Below, in pieces: positions 43,901 through 52,063 of a DNA stretch of 64,000 nucleotides. The translations under genes were made by a program, and so were the position numbers. How positions within the stretch are numbered: the stretch's first letter is position 1; every line of letters begins with the position of its first letter. The notes beneath the pieces are model-generated. The model was given only the letters and a program-made list of their open reading frames with translations. It was not told where the DNA came from and ran no database searches. The DNA comes from Rhodospirillaceae bacterium (GTDB lineage: Bacteria > Pseudomonadota > Alphaproteobacteria > MPNO01 > UBA2964), in assembly GCA_002720855.1 (NCBI GenBank), contig PBIN01000014.1, positions 310,001-374,000 of the forward strand. Reading direction: 5' to 3'.

Positions 43901-44576
43901 AACCTTCAGCTCTTAAAACGTTGTTGTTGACGAAATTCCCTGTTGAATCGGGGTCAATAAAAAGTGCGGTTGTGCCCTGCTGAATAATCGAACCGCTATT
44001 GACGATACCACCTGAATTGAACCCTATCTGCCCGGCACCCTGAATCGTGTGGCCCAGCCCGTTGGTCAGGATATTCCCGGCCCCATTAATGAAAACCCGA
44101 TTTTGATTGCTATCGCTCAGCGTGAGAGTACCGGTGCCGGATATCGAGCCTCCGGCGGAAAAGACTAGATCGGTCGCTCCGCCGAGGGAGTTCATATTGA
44201 TTGCGCCGTTGTTGGTCAGCGTACCGTTGACCAATGCAAGGTCGTTGGAGTTGATAAAATTGAGTGTGTCGTTGGAGGAGACGTTCAGAGAGTCGATCGT
44301 AACACTGGTATTGAGATCAACGACTGAATTTCCCGCACCGCCATTGTCGATCTGTACGCTGAACGTATCGCCGCCAACATTATTTGGAAAAGTTGCGGTA
44401 GCTGGTGCTGCACTAAAGCTCCAATTTGCCGGATTACCAACACCGCTATCCCAACTGTCATTGTTACCAGAGGTCCAGGTCGCCGTAATCGGCGCCGCCA
44501 TCAACGATGTACTTGCGGAAAGACAAATCAAGAGCGCGGTTACGGATGCGCCGGTCCTAAGAAGCCGTTTGTTCAT
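40938..44576 (-). CDS. Large repetitive PEP-CTERM surface protein
   Basis: A 1,212-residue secreted protein with a signal peptide (cleavage near SLMAA), five copies of a ~187-residue unit, a Gly/Asn-rich linker and an exosortase tail (VSEPETMLVFLG, then LRRRRRAIH). Each unit contains NSAGGATDLEFVGTQTL, SDxxQNRI, ADTLTIGANQ, IRGAGQIG and GTGGISFGAGTFTN-type segments; copies three to five are nearly identical. The proteins form beta-helical rods and may act as an adhesin or matrix fibre. The gene has no sigma-54-type pair in the 76 bases before it, unlike other PEP-CTERM genes here. Confidence 0.88.
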   Translation of the reverse strand: MNKRLLRTGASVTALLICLSASTSLMAAPITATWTSGNNDSWDSGVGNPANWSFSAAPATATFPNNVGGDTFSVQIDNGGAGNSVVDLNTSVTIDSLNVSSNDTLNFINSNDLALVNGTLTNNGAINMNSLGGATDLVFSAGGSISGTGTLTLSDSNQNRVFINGAGNILTNGLGHTIQGAGQIGFNSGGIVNSGSIIQQGTTALFIDPDSTGNFVNNNVLRAEGSGGLFLNGADYTNNSTIEAANGSHVTFNDTGVKIVGGNLTTTGTGEFRTNTTSTGAQLDGVTLTSGSKLVQNNSHDLRIFNGITNEGTWELNSAGGATDVRFVGTQTISGSGTLKMTDSDQNRIIADAAADIITNSATHTIRGAGQILAAVGGFVNNGTIIQEGVTNLHINPDNSAGFVNNGTMQATGAGGILLSDGTFTNNTSISVSTGSNLTMNSTNATIVGGDLTTAGTGEIRTNLTTAGALLDNVRLTSGSNLVSGNSHDWRFQNGFVNDGTISMNSAGGSTDLEFIGTQTLSGNGEIVMSDSNQNRIFADDAADTLTIGANQVIRGAGQIGLNLGGTINNGTIRQQGTVNLHLDPGALGFTQNNILRAEGTGGISFGAGTFTNNTTIEALADSNLTITSSLTTIVGGDLTTIGTAEIRTTQTSTGALLDNVRLTAGSNMVSAISQDWRFQNGFVNDGTVSMNSAGGATDLEFVGTQTLGGSGEVVMSDSSQNRIFVDDAADTLTIGANQVIRGAGQIGLNVGGTVNNGEIRQQGTINLHLDPGALGFTQNNILRAEGTGGISFGAGTFTNNTTIEALNGSNLTFLSNQSVLVGGDLTTVGTAEIRTNQTTIGATLDNVRLTAGSKIVSANSHDWRFQNGFVNDGTIEMNSAGGATDLEFVGTQTLSGSGSIIMSDNFQNRIRNDTGADTLTIGANQTISGAGQIGGNTGGMENFGTIDANQTNNAILIDGGALKFVNHGTLRASGAAGFDISAANDEFEQAGGLIDVQSGSRLDVTLGTNFIQTGGQVTINGIMTTAASNSSVQLQGGRFGGSGTVDFNGNGSHALNNTGGTLAVGNSPGILTIMDGDYFQGSAASFEFELFGAVVGVGHDLLNILNGDADLSGSLDVVADQGFASTLNVGDQFEVVRLESGHSFLSGFFDTLTTNLTGLAFNQLFIGDSLWIEVTQADVPAPGVSEPETMLVFLGSLGVLVGLRRRRRAIH
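41898..44150 (-). repeat. Five tandem coding repeats, unit about 561 bases
   Basis: The segment TCTATTGTCGTGTTATTGG recurs at 42163 and 42724, i.e. 561 bases (187 codons) apart. The two most similar copies (around 41900-42500 and 42460-43060) are almost identical in DNA, while copies one and two (43400-44150) diverge more. Sequence-identical units suggest recent duplication or gene conversion and may vary in number between strains. Confidence 0.8.
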
Positions 44577-44652
44577 TTAACGCCTGATCCCCTCAGACAG
44601 TCTTGTGAACGACTTCCCCTAAGCCCTCGTAAATCTTATACAGATCAAAATG

Positions 44653-46071
44653 TTAGCGTTCAACCCAGGCGATGCGGAGGACATTCGTCGCGCCCGGCGT
44701 GCCGAAGGGAACCCCGGCAGTGATGACGACGCTTTCTGAAGGTGCGGCAAAGTTGAAGTCCTTCGCAATCTGGCAGGCTCGTCCGACCATGCTCGAAAAA
44801 TCGCTGACATCTTCCGCGATAACACATTGCACGCCCCAGGCGACCGCCAGTCTGCGCGCGGTCGGTAATTTCTCTGTAAGGCATAAAATTGGAACTTCGG
44901 GTCGTTCGCGGGCAGCTCGGTATGTTGTCGAGCCTGATGTCGTGTAGGTAACAATTGCCGCAGAGGAAATGGTATGTGCGACCTGCCGTGCTGCTGCCGT
45001 AATTGCGTCGGGCGCGTTAGCTTCGGGGTCGCTATGTTCTGTTTCGATACGGTTCCAAAATTCCGGATCAAGTTCCACACGATGGATGATACGGTCCATC
45101 ATTTCGACAGCCTCAAGCGGATGTTGGCCGGCAGCGGTTTCCGCTGACAGCATTACAGCGTCGGCTCCGTCATAGATAGCGGTAGCGACATCGGATGCCT
45201 CGGCGCGCGTTGGAGTTGGCGAGTCGATCATGGATTCTAGCATCTGCGTTGCGACCACTACCGGTTTCCCCTGCTGCCGGCATTCGCGGATGATCCGCTT
45301 TTGCAGGCTTGGCACATCCTCGGGCGGAAGTTCCACACCCAAATCGCCCCGTGCCACCATAATTGCGTCCGACATTGTAATGATCTGGTCGAGATGCTCG
45401 ATGGCGCTTGGTTTTTCGAGTTTTGATAAGACCCCTGCGCGCCCGGCGATGATTTTGCGAGCCTCCGCAATGTCGTCAGGGCGTTGGACGAAACTCAATC
45501 CGATAAAGTCGACGCCGTGATCGAGAGCAAAATTAAGGTCGTCCCGATCCTTTTCGCCCAATGAGGAAATTGGCAAAACGGCATTCGGGACATTAACACC
45601 TTTATGGTTCGAAACCTGCCCGCCTGTAATAACCTCTGCTTCGGCGAAATCTTCTCCTGCATTAATGACTTTCAACCGTAGCTTTCCATCATCGATTAGA
45701 AGCTCGGTTCCTGCTGCCAGGGCGGCAAAGACTTCGGGGTGTGGTAGGGAAACTCTTTTCGCATCGCCTGGTTTGGTGTCGAGATCCAGGCGCAACGTCG
45801 CACCGACATCTAGTTCCACTGCACCATCGGCGAATTCGCCAACGCGCAATTTGGGTCCTTGCAGATCGGTGAGAATACCAATGGGGCGGCCGGTTTCTAT
45901 TTCGAGTTTTCTAATGGTGGAAATTTTTGCAGCGTGGTTGTCATGGGTGCCATGGCTGAAATTCAGCCGAAACACATCGGCCCCTGCATCAAACAGGGTG
46001 CGGATCATATCTGGCGTATCGCTGGAAGGCCCAAGTGTCGCCACGATTTTTGCTTGTCTGTATCGGCGCAT
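44653..46071 (-). CDS. pyk: Pyruvate kinase
   Basis: A 472-residue glycolytic enzyme turning PEP and ADP into pyruvate and ATP. AKIVATLGPSSDTPDMIRTL opens the protein; VFRLNFSHG, MVARGDLGVELPPEDVPSLQ and ATQMLESMIDSPTPTRAEAS are the family motifs for phosphate, magnesium/PEP and hinge sites. The ORF extends upstream to 46134, but the ATG at 46071 is used: it gives the usual start MRRYRQAKIVAT and lies 22 bases downstream of the glycerate-kinase stop. With the kinase it forms a carbon-entry operon. Confidence 0.93.
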   Translation of the reverse strand: MRRYRQAKIVATLGPSSDTPDMIRTLFDAGADVFRLNFSHGTHDNHAAKISTIRKLEIETGRPIGILTDLQGPKLRVGEFADGAVELDVGATLRLDLDTKPGDAKRVSLPHPEVFAALAAGTELLIDDGKLRLKVINAGEDFAEAEVITGGQVSNHKGVNVPNAVLPISSLGEKDRDDLNFALDHGVDFIGLSFVQRPDDIAEARKIIAGRAGVLSKLEKPSAIEHLDQIITMSDAIMVARGDLGVELPPEDVPSLQKRIIRECRQQGKPVVVATQMLESMIDSPTPTRAEASDVATAIYDGADAVMLSAETAAGQHPLEAVEMMDRIIHRVELDPEFWNRIETEHSDPEANAPDAITAAARQVAHTISSAAIVTYTTSGSTTYRAARERPEVPILCLTEKLPTARRLAVAWGVQCVIAEDVSDFSSMVGRACQIAKDFNFAAPSESVVITAGVPFGTPGATNVLRIAWVER

Positions 46072-46093
46072 GGAATCCTTATAGATCAGGGTG

Positions 46094-47362
46094 TCAGTAG
46101 GCGCCAGCGCATATCGCGATAGCCCGGAAGTCATTTACATTCGTCAGCGTGGGCCCTGTTTCAATTGTATGACCGAGCATCTCAAATAGGGTCGCGCTAC
46201 GATGAGCGGTTAGCAAACCTGTGGGGTCCAGACCCATTTCAATTGCGCCGGAAACGCTATAGGGCGTTAAGATCGCCCCGGCGTTGCGACTGTTCCCGTC
46301 GATGCCGTCTGTATCCGCTGACAGTGCCCAAATTTTTGGATCGCGGTTGAGAGCCAATCCCAGCGCGAGAAGATATTCACTATTCGGGCCGCCATCGCCA
46401 TTCGATCCGCCCAACGTGACCGTGACCTCACCGCCTGAGAGTAAAACCAGGGGGCGGGATTCTGCATTTCTGAAACGTGCTGCTTCGAGCGCTTGCCGGG
46501 CATGTTCGTCGGCAACGTCCTTAGCCTCCCCTTCGATGTCGTCTCCGAGGGTGACGGCTTCCCACCCTTGGCGTTCGGCCTCTGCTTTGGCCGCGTTTAA
46601 GACGTCGCTGGAGCGGGCGACAATTGAAACGGTGTCTAACTCGAACGCGTCCTTATGCAAAAATGACGTCGTGTTTTTTGATAATACGGTCCGAACATTC
46701 TCTGGGATATCGATATTGTAGCGATCCAGAATATCGGAAACTGGTTCGCTCGCCGTTGGCGGCAGTGTTGGTCCCGAGGCAACTATGGCTGGATTGTCTC
46801 CGGCAACATCCGAGACGATTAGTGTTGCGACCCGCGCGGGGCGTGCTGCGTTTGCAAGGCGCCCCCCTTTTATCGCTGATAATGCGCAGCGCACCGTATT
46901 GATCTCCGCGATAGGGGCGCCGGATCGTAGGAAAGCCTGGTTTATTGTCTGCTTTTCTTCGAGTGTGATCCCGGCTGCCGGGAGAGTGAGAAGCGCTGAG
47001 CCGCCCCCTGACAGTAGCGCGACAACAAGATCGTCCGCAGTCAGGTGGGAAACCATGTCAAGAATGCGCCGGGCGGCTTCCTCTCCCGCTTCGTCGGGTA
47101 CTGGATGCCTAGCCTCCAAGATCTCGATCGATTTGCATTCAACCGCATGACCGTAAGGGACAACGACGGCACCCGAGAATTCACCCGCCCAGTGGGATTC
47201 GAACGTCAGCGCCATTGCTGCCGCCGCCTTGCCGGCGCCTACAACAACTGTTTTGCCTTTTGGCGGTTTGGGCAAATGAGTCGTTAAACATTGTTCTGCG
47301 GAAACCGCACCAATTGCGGTATCAAAGAGGTGCCTCAAAAATTTGTCTGGCTGTTCGGTCAT
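46094..47362 (-). CDS. gckA: Glycerate 2-kinase (MOFRL family)
   Basis: A 422-residue enzyme of the MOFRL/glycerate-2-kinase family (also called TtuD), which turns D-glycerate plus ATP into 2-phosphoglycerate. VVGAGKAAAAMALTFESHW, VALLSGGGSALLTLPAAGIT and, near the end, LSGGEVTVTLGGSNGDGGPN are the glycine-rich family motifs. The start used is the ATG at 47362; the reading to 47530 extends through a divergent gene and lacks support. Pyruvate kinase follows after 22 bases. Together with glcDEF it fits assimilation of glycolate via glycerate. Confidence 0.88.
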   Translation of the reverse strand: MTEQPDKFLRHLFDTAIGAVSAEQCLTTHLPKPPKGKTVVVGAGKAAAAMALTFESHWAGEFSGAVVVPYGHAVECKSIEILEARHPVPDEAGEEAARRILDMVSHLTADDLVVALLSGGGSALLTLPAAGITLEEKQTINQAFLRSGAPIAEINTVRCALSAIKGGRLANAARPARVATLIVSDVAGDNPAIVASGPTLPPTASEPVSDILDRYNIDIPENVRTVLSKNTTSFLHKDAFELDTVSIVARSSDVLNAAKAEAERQGWEAVTLGDDIEGEAKDVADEHARQALEAARFRNAESRPLVLLSGGEVTVTLGGSNGDGGPNSEYLLALGLALNRDPKIWALSADTDGIDGNSRNAGAILTPYSVSGAIEMGLDPTGLLTAHRSATLFEMLGHTIETGPTLTNVNDFRAIAICAGAY

Positions 47363-47432
47363 TGAGCCATTAGACCTTAGCGCCACAGATCGTGCAAAGG
47401 ACCATAAGGTAATCAATGGCAGGGAGGGTAAT

Positions 47433-47684
47433 TTGGACGTCTTCACACAAGGAACCCGTTCTTTTGCTGCTCTCCGCTGGTTCGGCACGATTACCGGTGT
47501 GGCTGGGGCGCTGGTCCTGGCCCTCAACATCCCGATAAGCGGCTGGGGTTGGGTCCTTTTTGGATTTTCTTCGCTTTGCTGGACAATTGCTGGCGCTGTT
47601 ATGCGTGACTACAGTCTCGTTGTGCTGCAAGTGGCTTTTTTAATCGTTGATTTAATCGGAATCTGGCGGTGGCTTATAGTATAA
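47433..47684 (+). CDS. Small membrane protein
   Basis: An 83-residue protein with about three hydrophobic helices (TGVAGALVLALNIPISGWGW, VLFGFSSLCWTIAGAVM, then VVLQVAFLIVDLIGIWRWL). The start is TTG at 47433, preceded 5 bases earlier by AGGGAGGG, which is better than the track start at 47343 inside the divergent kinase promoter. The arrangement is reminiscent of small PnuC/YgjV-like transporters or membrane modulators; no function can be given. Confidence 0.65.
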   Translation: MDVFTQGTRSFAALRWFGTITGVAGALVLALNIPISGWGWVLFGFSSLCWTIAGAVMRDYSLVVLQVAFLIVDLIGIWRWLIV

Positions 47685-47829
47685 AATATAAAGTAGTGAC
47701 CCTTATTATTCTATATACACCGATTACCGGTTAAAAGGGGTGGATTTTACGGCGCGAGCAACCCACGTTAGGTTATCAGCAGAAATAGATTCTAGATGTC
47801 CATGTGGGCAGCGAGAGAAGGAGTAAAAA

Positions 47830-48147
47830 ATGGCTGAAATTGATAAGCAAACCCAGATCGAGCTTGAAGCCGCAGCGTTTCGAACGCTGACCGCGCATCT
47901 TCTCAAGCGCAACGATGTTCAGAATATCGATATCATGAATTTGGCGGGGTTTTGCCGGAACTGCCTCAGTAAATGGTATCTGGCAGCGGCTGAGGAAAAG
48001 GGCCTCGACATCACCATGGATGATGCGCGCGAGAAAGTTTACGGCATGACCTATGACGAGTGGAAAGACAAATACCAAAAGGACGCCACACCTGAACAAC
48101 AGGAAGCATTCAAAAAGGTAATGGCCGACCCCAACTTGACGAGTTGA
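47830..48147 (+). CDS. DUF1244 family protein
   Basis: A 105-residue protein of the DUF1244 family, common in alphaproteobacteria and gammaproteobacteria. The hallmark FRTLTAHLLKRNDVQNIDIM, then LAGFCRNCLSKWY and VYGMTYDEWKDKYQ, is clear. The two Cys (CRNC) may bind a metal. Function is unknown. AGAAGGAG lies just before the ATG. The gapR gene follows after 123 bases on the same strand. Confidence 0.85.
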   Translation: MAEIDKQTQIELEAAAFRTLTAHLLKRNDVQNIDIMNLAGFCRNCLSKWYLAAAEEKGLDITMDDAREKVYGMTYDEWKDKYQKDATPEQQEAFKKVMADPNLTS

Positions 48148-48171
48148 CGCTATCGGTCGGGCGTTTCCGTT

Positions 48172-48180
48172 TTATCCACA
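48172..48180 (+). promoter_or_regulatory. Perfect DnaA-box match between DUF1244 and gapR
   Basis: TTATCCACA is an exact match to the strict DnaA box. It is a single copy in the gapR upstream region. A lone 9-mer may occur by chance, but its position before a chromosome-organisation gene makes DnaA-linked control plausible. Confidence 0.4.
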
Positions 48181-48270
48181 ACTTCTTTTCTGAACACCGA
48201 CTCATTTGATTCCCGATTCGGAAGGCTCTTCCTATGCTCGTTTTGCAACGACAGATAAAGGGAGACAAAA

Positions 48271-48576
48271 ATGTCGGACGGCACGGGTAACATTGCACGC
48301 GAGCATCTGCGTGCTTTCATTGAGCGTATCGAACGCCTTGAGGAAGAAAAGGCGACGCTTATGGAAGATATCCGTGAAGTTTATGCCGAGGCCAAGGGCA
48401 CGGGTTTCGATCCTAAAATTATGCGACAGGTCGTGCGGATCCGAAAAATGGAACCTGATCAGAGGCAGGAACAAGAATATGTTTTAGATACCTACCTCTC
48501 CGCCCTTGGCATGCTTGAACAGTCGGGTGCTGCCGATCCTGTTGCAGCAGGGACACAACACGCGGCGGCGGAATAA
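48271..48576 (+). CDS. gapR: GapR family DNA-binding protein (DUF2312)
   Basis: A 101-residue protein of the GapR/DUF2312 family, which binds overtwisted DNA ahead of replication and transcription in Caulobacter and helps gyrase and topoisomerase [22 protein letters not shown], then [20 protein letters not shown] and RQVVRIRKM cover the core family region; the C-terminus is longer than the core and Ala-rich. The ribosome-binding site AAAGGGAGA sits 8 bases before ATG. A DnaA box upstream is noted separately. Confidence 0.9.
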   Translation: MSDGTGNIAREHLRAFIERIERLEEEKATLMEDIREVYAEAKGTGFDPKIMRQVVRIRKMEPDQRQEQEYVLDTYLSALGMLEQSGAADPVAAGTQHAAAE

Positions 48577-48670
48577 AATCTCTGAGAGTTTTCTGGACCT
48601 AAGGTCGAGAAAACTGTATTACTTTTCGCGGGTTGGTATCTTTGGCGTTGTGTTGAAAAGAGATACCGGA

Positions 48671-49492
48671 ATGTCGCGTAAATTCAGTTTTGATTTTCTG
48701 AAACCAGTAACAGTCGCAAAGGCCGCAATTGGTGCTTTGCTTGCGCTATCGGTTGCGCCCGGTGCAAATGCTGCATTGATCGCCCATTATTCTTTCGACG
48801 GCACTCTCACGACAGATGATAGCGGCAATGGCCATACGCTAATCGCAGGCGGAGGCGGTCCAACGCAGGTTGGTGGCCAATTTGGTAATGCGGCTAGTTT
48901 CGCCGGAGGATCGTTCTTTTATAACGCTGATTCCGCATTCAACCTGTCCACTGGAAATTTTGCGATTTCGCTCTGGTATCAAGCTGTGCAATCTTCATTT
49001 TCTCCGATGGTTGGCAAGAATACATCGACAGGGAACTTGGGCTATTCTCTTCACCATACGACCAATATTACAGGTGATTTAAATGATGGTGGTGGTGGTT
49101 TCGTTTCAACCGCAGCCCCTGCCGATGACGAATCTGTCTTCCATCATGTTGTCTACCAAAAAATTGGTTCCACCCTGGAGCTATATCTGGACGGCGTTCT
49201 CGCTTCGACGATAGGCGGTGCCTCTGGTGCCGATACCGGCAATGCCTTCGCCATCGGTACCCGCAATATTTCGAGTACCGGGGTAGAAAATAGCGGTGGT
49301 GCATCGCAAAAAATGAACGGGCTGCTGGATGAAATATATGTCTTCGACAATGCGTTGAACACGACCGAAATTTCTAACCTGCATCAATATAACAGTCTTG
49401 ACGCGCCGGCAGTTTCGGAACCCACCGGTTTGGCGATCTTTGGTTTGGGCATTCTCGGGCTTGGATATCTAAGACGGCGCAGACAAAGCTAA
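48671..49492 (+). CDS. LamG-domain PEP-CTERM protein
   Basis: A 273-residue secreted protein. The start at 48671 (MSRKFSFDFLKPVTVAKAAI, then GALLALSVAPGANA) gives a proper signal peptide; the longer reading from 48506 overlaps gapR and lacks a ribosome site. A LamG jelly roll (IAHYSFDGTLTTDDSGNGH, then LYLDGVLASTIGG and MNGLLDEIYVFDNALNTTEI) leads into VSEPTGLAIFG and the YLRRRRQS tail. Glycan binding is likely by family. The sigma-54-type pair is not found upstream. A strong terminator follows. Confidence 0.87.
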   Translation: MSRKFSFDFLKPVTVAKAAIGALLALSVAPGANAALIAHYSFDGTLTTDDSGNGHTLIAGGGGPTQVGGQFGNAASFAGGSFFYNADSAFNLSTGNFAISLWYQAVQSSFSPMVGKNTSTGNLGYSLHHTTNITGDLNDGGGGFVSTAAPADDESVFHHVVYQKIGSTLELYLDGVLASTIGGASGADTGNAFAIGTRNISSTGVENSGGASQKMNGLLDEIYVFDNALNTTEISNLHQYNSLDAPAVSEPTGLAIFGLGILGLGYLRRRRQS

Positions 49493-49515
49493 GACACGTT
49501 TCGGTGCGAATGATC

Positions 49516-49540
49516 AGGCGGCTTTTTAGCCGCCTTTTTT
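49516..49540 (+). terminator. Rho-independent terminator after the LamG PEP-CTERM gene
   Basis: Seven-base arms AGGCGGC (49516-49522) and GCCGCCT (49529-49535) with a 6-base loop precede a T6 run. It also sits at the end of the convergent GST gene at 49539. Confidence 0.85.
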
Positions 49541-50414
49541 ATTCCGCCGCTGCGAGTTTATCCGCCGTTTTGGTCTCAAAGTCCGAGGCATCGTGACGCT
49601 CCGGCAGCTGTTCATGCGCTTCGCCGCCACGTATTTTGTTGACCATGCGGCCGCGCTTCACGGTTTCGCGGGCGTCAATCTCTTTCGCCCAGCGCATGCC
49701 ATTTGTATAGGACTCCGCATCTATGAATTCCGCGGCATCATATTGCCGGTTGAGCAGCACGCCGCCATACCATGGCCAGATTGCGATGTCGGCAATCGTA
49801 TATTCATCGCCACAGATGAACTGGTTCTCCGCCAGTTGCCGTTCAAGCACATCCAACTGGCGTTTGGTTTCCATGGTGAACCGGTCGATCGCATATTCGA
49901 TTTTGACGGGAGCGTAGTGATAAAAGTGACCAAACCCACCGCCGAGATAGGGTGCGCTGCCCATTTGCCACATCAGCCATGAAAGCAGTTCCGCGCGATT
50001 AGCCGGATCCTTTGGCATGAGAGCGCCAAACTTTTCGGCGAGATACAGCAGGATCGCACCGGATTCGAATACCCGCGTCGGCGGGTTGGTGCTGTGATCC
50101 ATCAGGGCCGGTATTTTTGAGTTGGGGTTCACATCGACAAAGCCGCTTCCGAACTGATCGCCTTTGCCTATCTTGATGAGCCAGGCATCGTATTCCGCGC
50201 CTTCGTGTCCCATCGCGAGAAGCTCTTCGAGCATGATCGTGACCTTGACGCCATTGGGCGTGCCGAGCGAATAGAGCTGTAAGGGATGTTTGCCTATCGG
50301 GAGTTCTTTTTCATGGGTCGGCCCTGCAATCGGCCGGTTGATAGAAGCGAACGGGCCATCATCATCGTTTTCCCATTTCCAGACTTTCGGTGGTTCGTAA
50401 CTTGCTTCAGACAT
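49539..50414 (-). CDS. yghU: YghU-type glutathione transferase
   Basis: A 291-residue GST of the YghU (nu-class) type, which binds two glutathione molecules and reduces disulfide bonds or organic peroxides. LYSLGTPNGVKVTIMLEELL (about residues 48-67) carries the TPN glutathione-binding motif, and KIPALMDHS follows. The extended N-terminus and helical C-terminus are typical. The ATG at 50414, preceded by GGAGCTAGAACAA, is preferred to 50429. It converges with the LamG gene at a shared terminator. Confidence 0.87.
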   Translation of the reverse strand: MSEASYEPPKVWKWENDDDGPFASINRPIAGPTHEKELPIGKHPLQLYSLGTPNGVKVTIMLEELLAMGHEGAEYDAWLIKIGKGDQFGSGFVDVNPNSKIPALMDHSTNPPTRVFESGAILLYLAEKFGALMPKDPANRAELLSWLMWQMGSAPYLGGGFGHFYHYAPVKIEYAIDRFTMETKRQLDVLERQLAENQFICGDEYTIADIAIWPWYGGVLLNRQYDAAEFIDAESYTNGMRWAKEIDARETVKRGRMVNKIRGGEAHEQLPERHDASDFETKTADKLAAAE

Positions 50415-50542
50415 TTGTTCTAGCTCCATCTATATGGTGCTGCTGTCCCCTCATGGTCATCACCTCTGTTGCGTAACCATATAAGGATCGACGGCAAAAA
50501 TGGAAGTGGAGTCAGGAAATTCCATTCCCGAAACCCCCGATC

Positions 50543-50911
50543 TCAATCAACCCAGCCGACGAGCAGGAAAGTTGCGTTTTCGCTTCCTTGCACCTGGGTT
50601 AGATGCCCTTTGCTGTCCTGATCGTTTAAAAGAAGAAAATTCCCCGGTTCCACATCAATGACGTCGCCATCACTGACGCTAATGGTGGCTTTTCCACCGA
50701 GCACGACCGCCAATTGTTTGCGGGGCGTGGGGTGAAAATCCTCATCCCAGCCGGGCGGTGCCGAGAGGAACAGGCTGGATGTAGAGGCTGTTTCCTTGGA
50801 GATGTTAATCGGCTGCGATGGCGGGGCGAAGTCGTGGAGCTCCATTTCAATTTCTGTGCGGCGAAAATGGGTTTCGCCATCAGCGTCGGCGTATATCTCT
50901 AGCAACTCCAT
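50543..50911 (-). CDS. Cupin domain protein
   Basis: A 122-residue protein of the cupin fold. The His residues that would form the metal site are sparse: one in EDFHPTPRKQ and one in GHLTQV, so metal binding is uncertain. PPGWDEDFHPTPRKQLAVVL precedes the beta-barrel core GKATISVSDGDVIDVEPGNF. No function is evident. The gene is a single one, between the GST and DHDPS-family genes on the same strand. Confidence 0.72.
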   Translation of the reverse strand: MELLEIYADADGETHFRRTEIEMELHDFAPPSQPINISKETASTSSLFLSAPPGWDEDFHPTPRKQLAVVLGGKATISVSDGDVIDVEPGNFLLLNDQDSKGHLTQVQGSENATFLLVGWVD

Positions 50912-51049
50912 CCATTCCTCCGATGTTCGGTAATTCTATCTGACAAAAGTGCCGAATTTCCACGGCGCAGCCACGCCATAAATCTCGCAAAACGATTGTA
51001 ACGTTACCGCCGTGACTGTTTCAGCCGCAGCGGTTAGATCTGAGAATGC

Positions 51050-51994
51050 TTAAGCCGCGAGCGACGTTTCGGTAGCACCAATGCCCGCTGATTCCAGAGC
51101 CGCGATAATTTCCTTATCAGCACCTTCTTCCAGGTCCCGCAAAGGCGACCGGATGGTGGCGTGATCCAGAATTCCGCGATGCACCAGCCCGATCTTGAGC
51201 GCCGGCGTGGCTTCCATGTGCGAGCCGCGATGATAAACACATTTGGTGACCGGCAGCAGGCGATTATGAATTTCCTTCGCCTTTGCGTAATCCTGCGCCT
51301 TCCCGGCATTGATCAGCTCTACCAGGGCCTCCGGTGCAAGACTGCCATAGCCGACCAGCGCACCATCGACATCGAACATGGTGTGCAGAAGATATTCGTC
51401 GTGGCAGGTCAGGATTTGCAGGTCCGGACGTTCGCGGCGAAGCACCGGAATTTCCGTATCCCAGCGGCGCATGTTGCGGACGCCGTTCTTGGTCGCGATC
51501 ACACCGGGCTGAGCCGCAATTTCAAGCTGGGTGTCAAGATTGAAAGTCGCCTTGGTGACATCGGGATACTGGAACAGGATGCACTGCAAACCGGATTCTT
51601 CATAAACCGCCTTGTAACGCTCCTGCGGCGCACCCTGCTGATAGCCAAAGCGCAGCCAGCCATGCGAAGGATATACCAGCGCGCCGACGGCGCCAGCATC
51701 GGCTGCGAGCTTGGCTTCTTCCGCGGCAACTTTTGTGCCTTCACGGGTGATGCCCGCGACAATAGCGACCTTGTCGCCTGCCGCTTCCACATAGGTGCGG
51801 ATGAGCGCGACCTGCTCTTCCGAGGTCAGAAACGTGCCTTCGCCAGCATGTCCAAGAATGACCAGGCTCTTAACACCATCAACCGAGGCGAGCCAGCGCG
51901 CAACACGGGCATTGGCTTCATGATCGACGGCACCGTCCTTGGTGAAGGCGGTAATCGGAGCGGGGTTCAGGCCACGTAGATCGAGCGGAGTCAT
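51050..51994 (-). CDS. Dihydrodipicolinate synthase family protein
   Basis: A 314-residue (beta/alpha)8 aldolase of the DHDPS/N-acetylneuraminate-lyase family that uses a Schiff-base Lys. GVIATKNGVRNMRRWDT holds the Lys (about residue 166), and the Tyr in LQCILFQYPDVT (about residue 138) lies before it. GEGTFLTSEEQVALIRTYVE is the conserved pyruvate-binding segment. Its substrate, a keto acid plus aldehyde, cannot be deduced. The true lysine-biosynthesis DapA is normally separate, so a catabolic role is more likely. The start at 51994 has a poor ribosome site. Confidence 0.85.
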   Translation of the reverse strand: MTPLDLRGLNPAPITAFTKDGAVDHEANARVARWLASVDGVKSLVILGHAGEGTFLTSEEQVALIRTYVEAAGDKVAIVAGITREGTKVAAEEAKLAADAGAVGALVYPSHGWLRFGYQQGAPQERYKAVYEESGLQCILFQYPDVTKATFNLDTQLEIAAQPGVIATKNGVRNMRRWDTEIPVLRRERPDLQILTCHDEYLLHTMFDVDGALVGYGSLAPEALVELINAGKAQDYAKAKEIHNRLLPVTKCVYHRGSHMEATPALKIGLVHRGILDHATIRSPLRDLEEGADKEIIAALESAGIGATETSLAA

Positions 51995-52063
51995 GATAAT
52001 TTCCTTAGTCAGATGTCATTGACGGCGAAAGTCCCATATCACGCGAAAAATGACAACTCCAAG

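Noticed and set aside
48637-48665. TTGGCGTTGTGTTGAA before the LamG gene at 48671 as a sigma-54 promoter
   Set aside because: Only nine bases separate GG from GA, and no upstream box is found.
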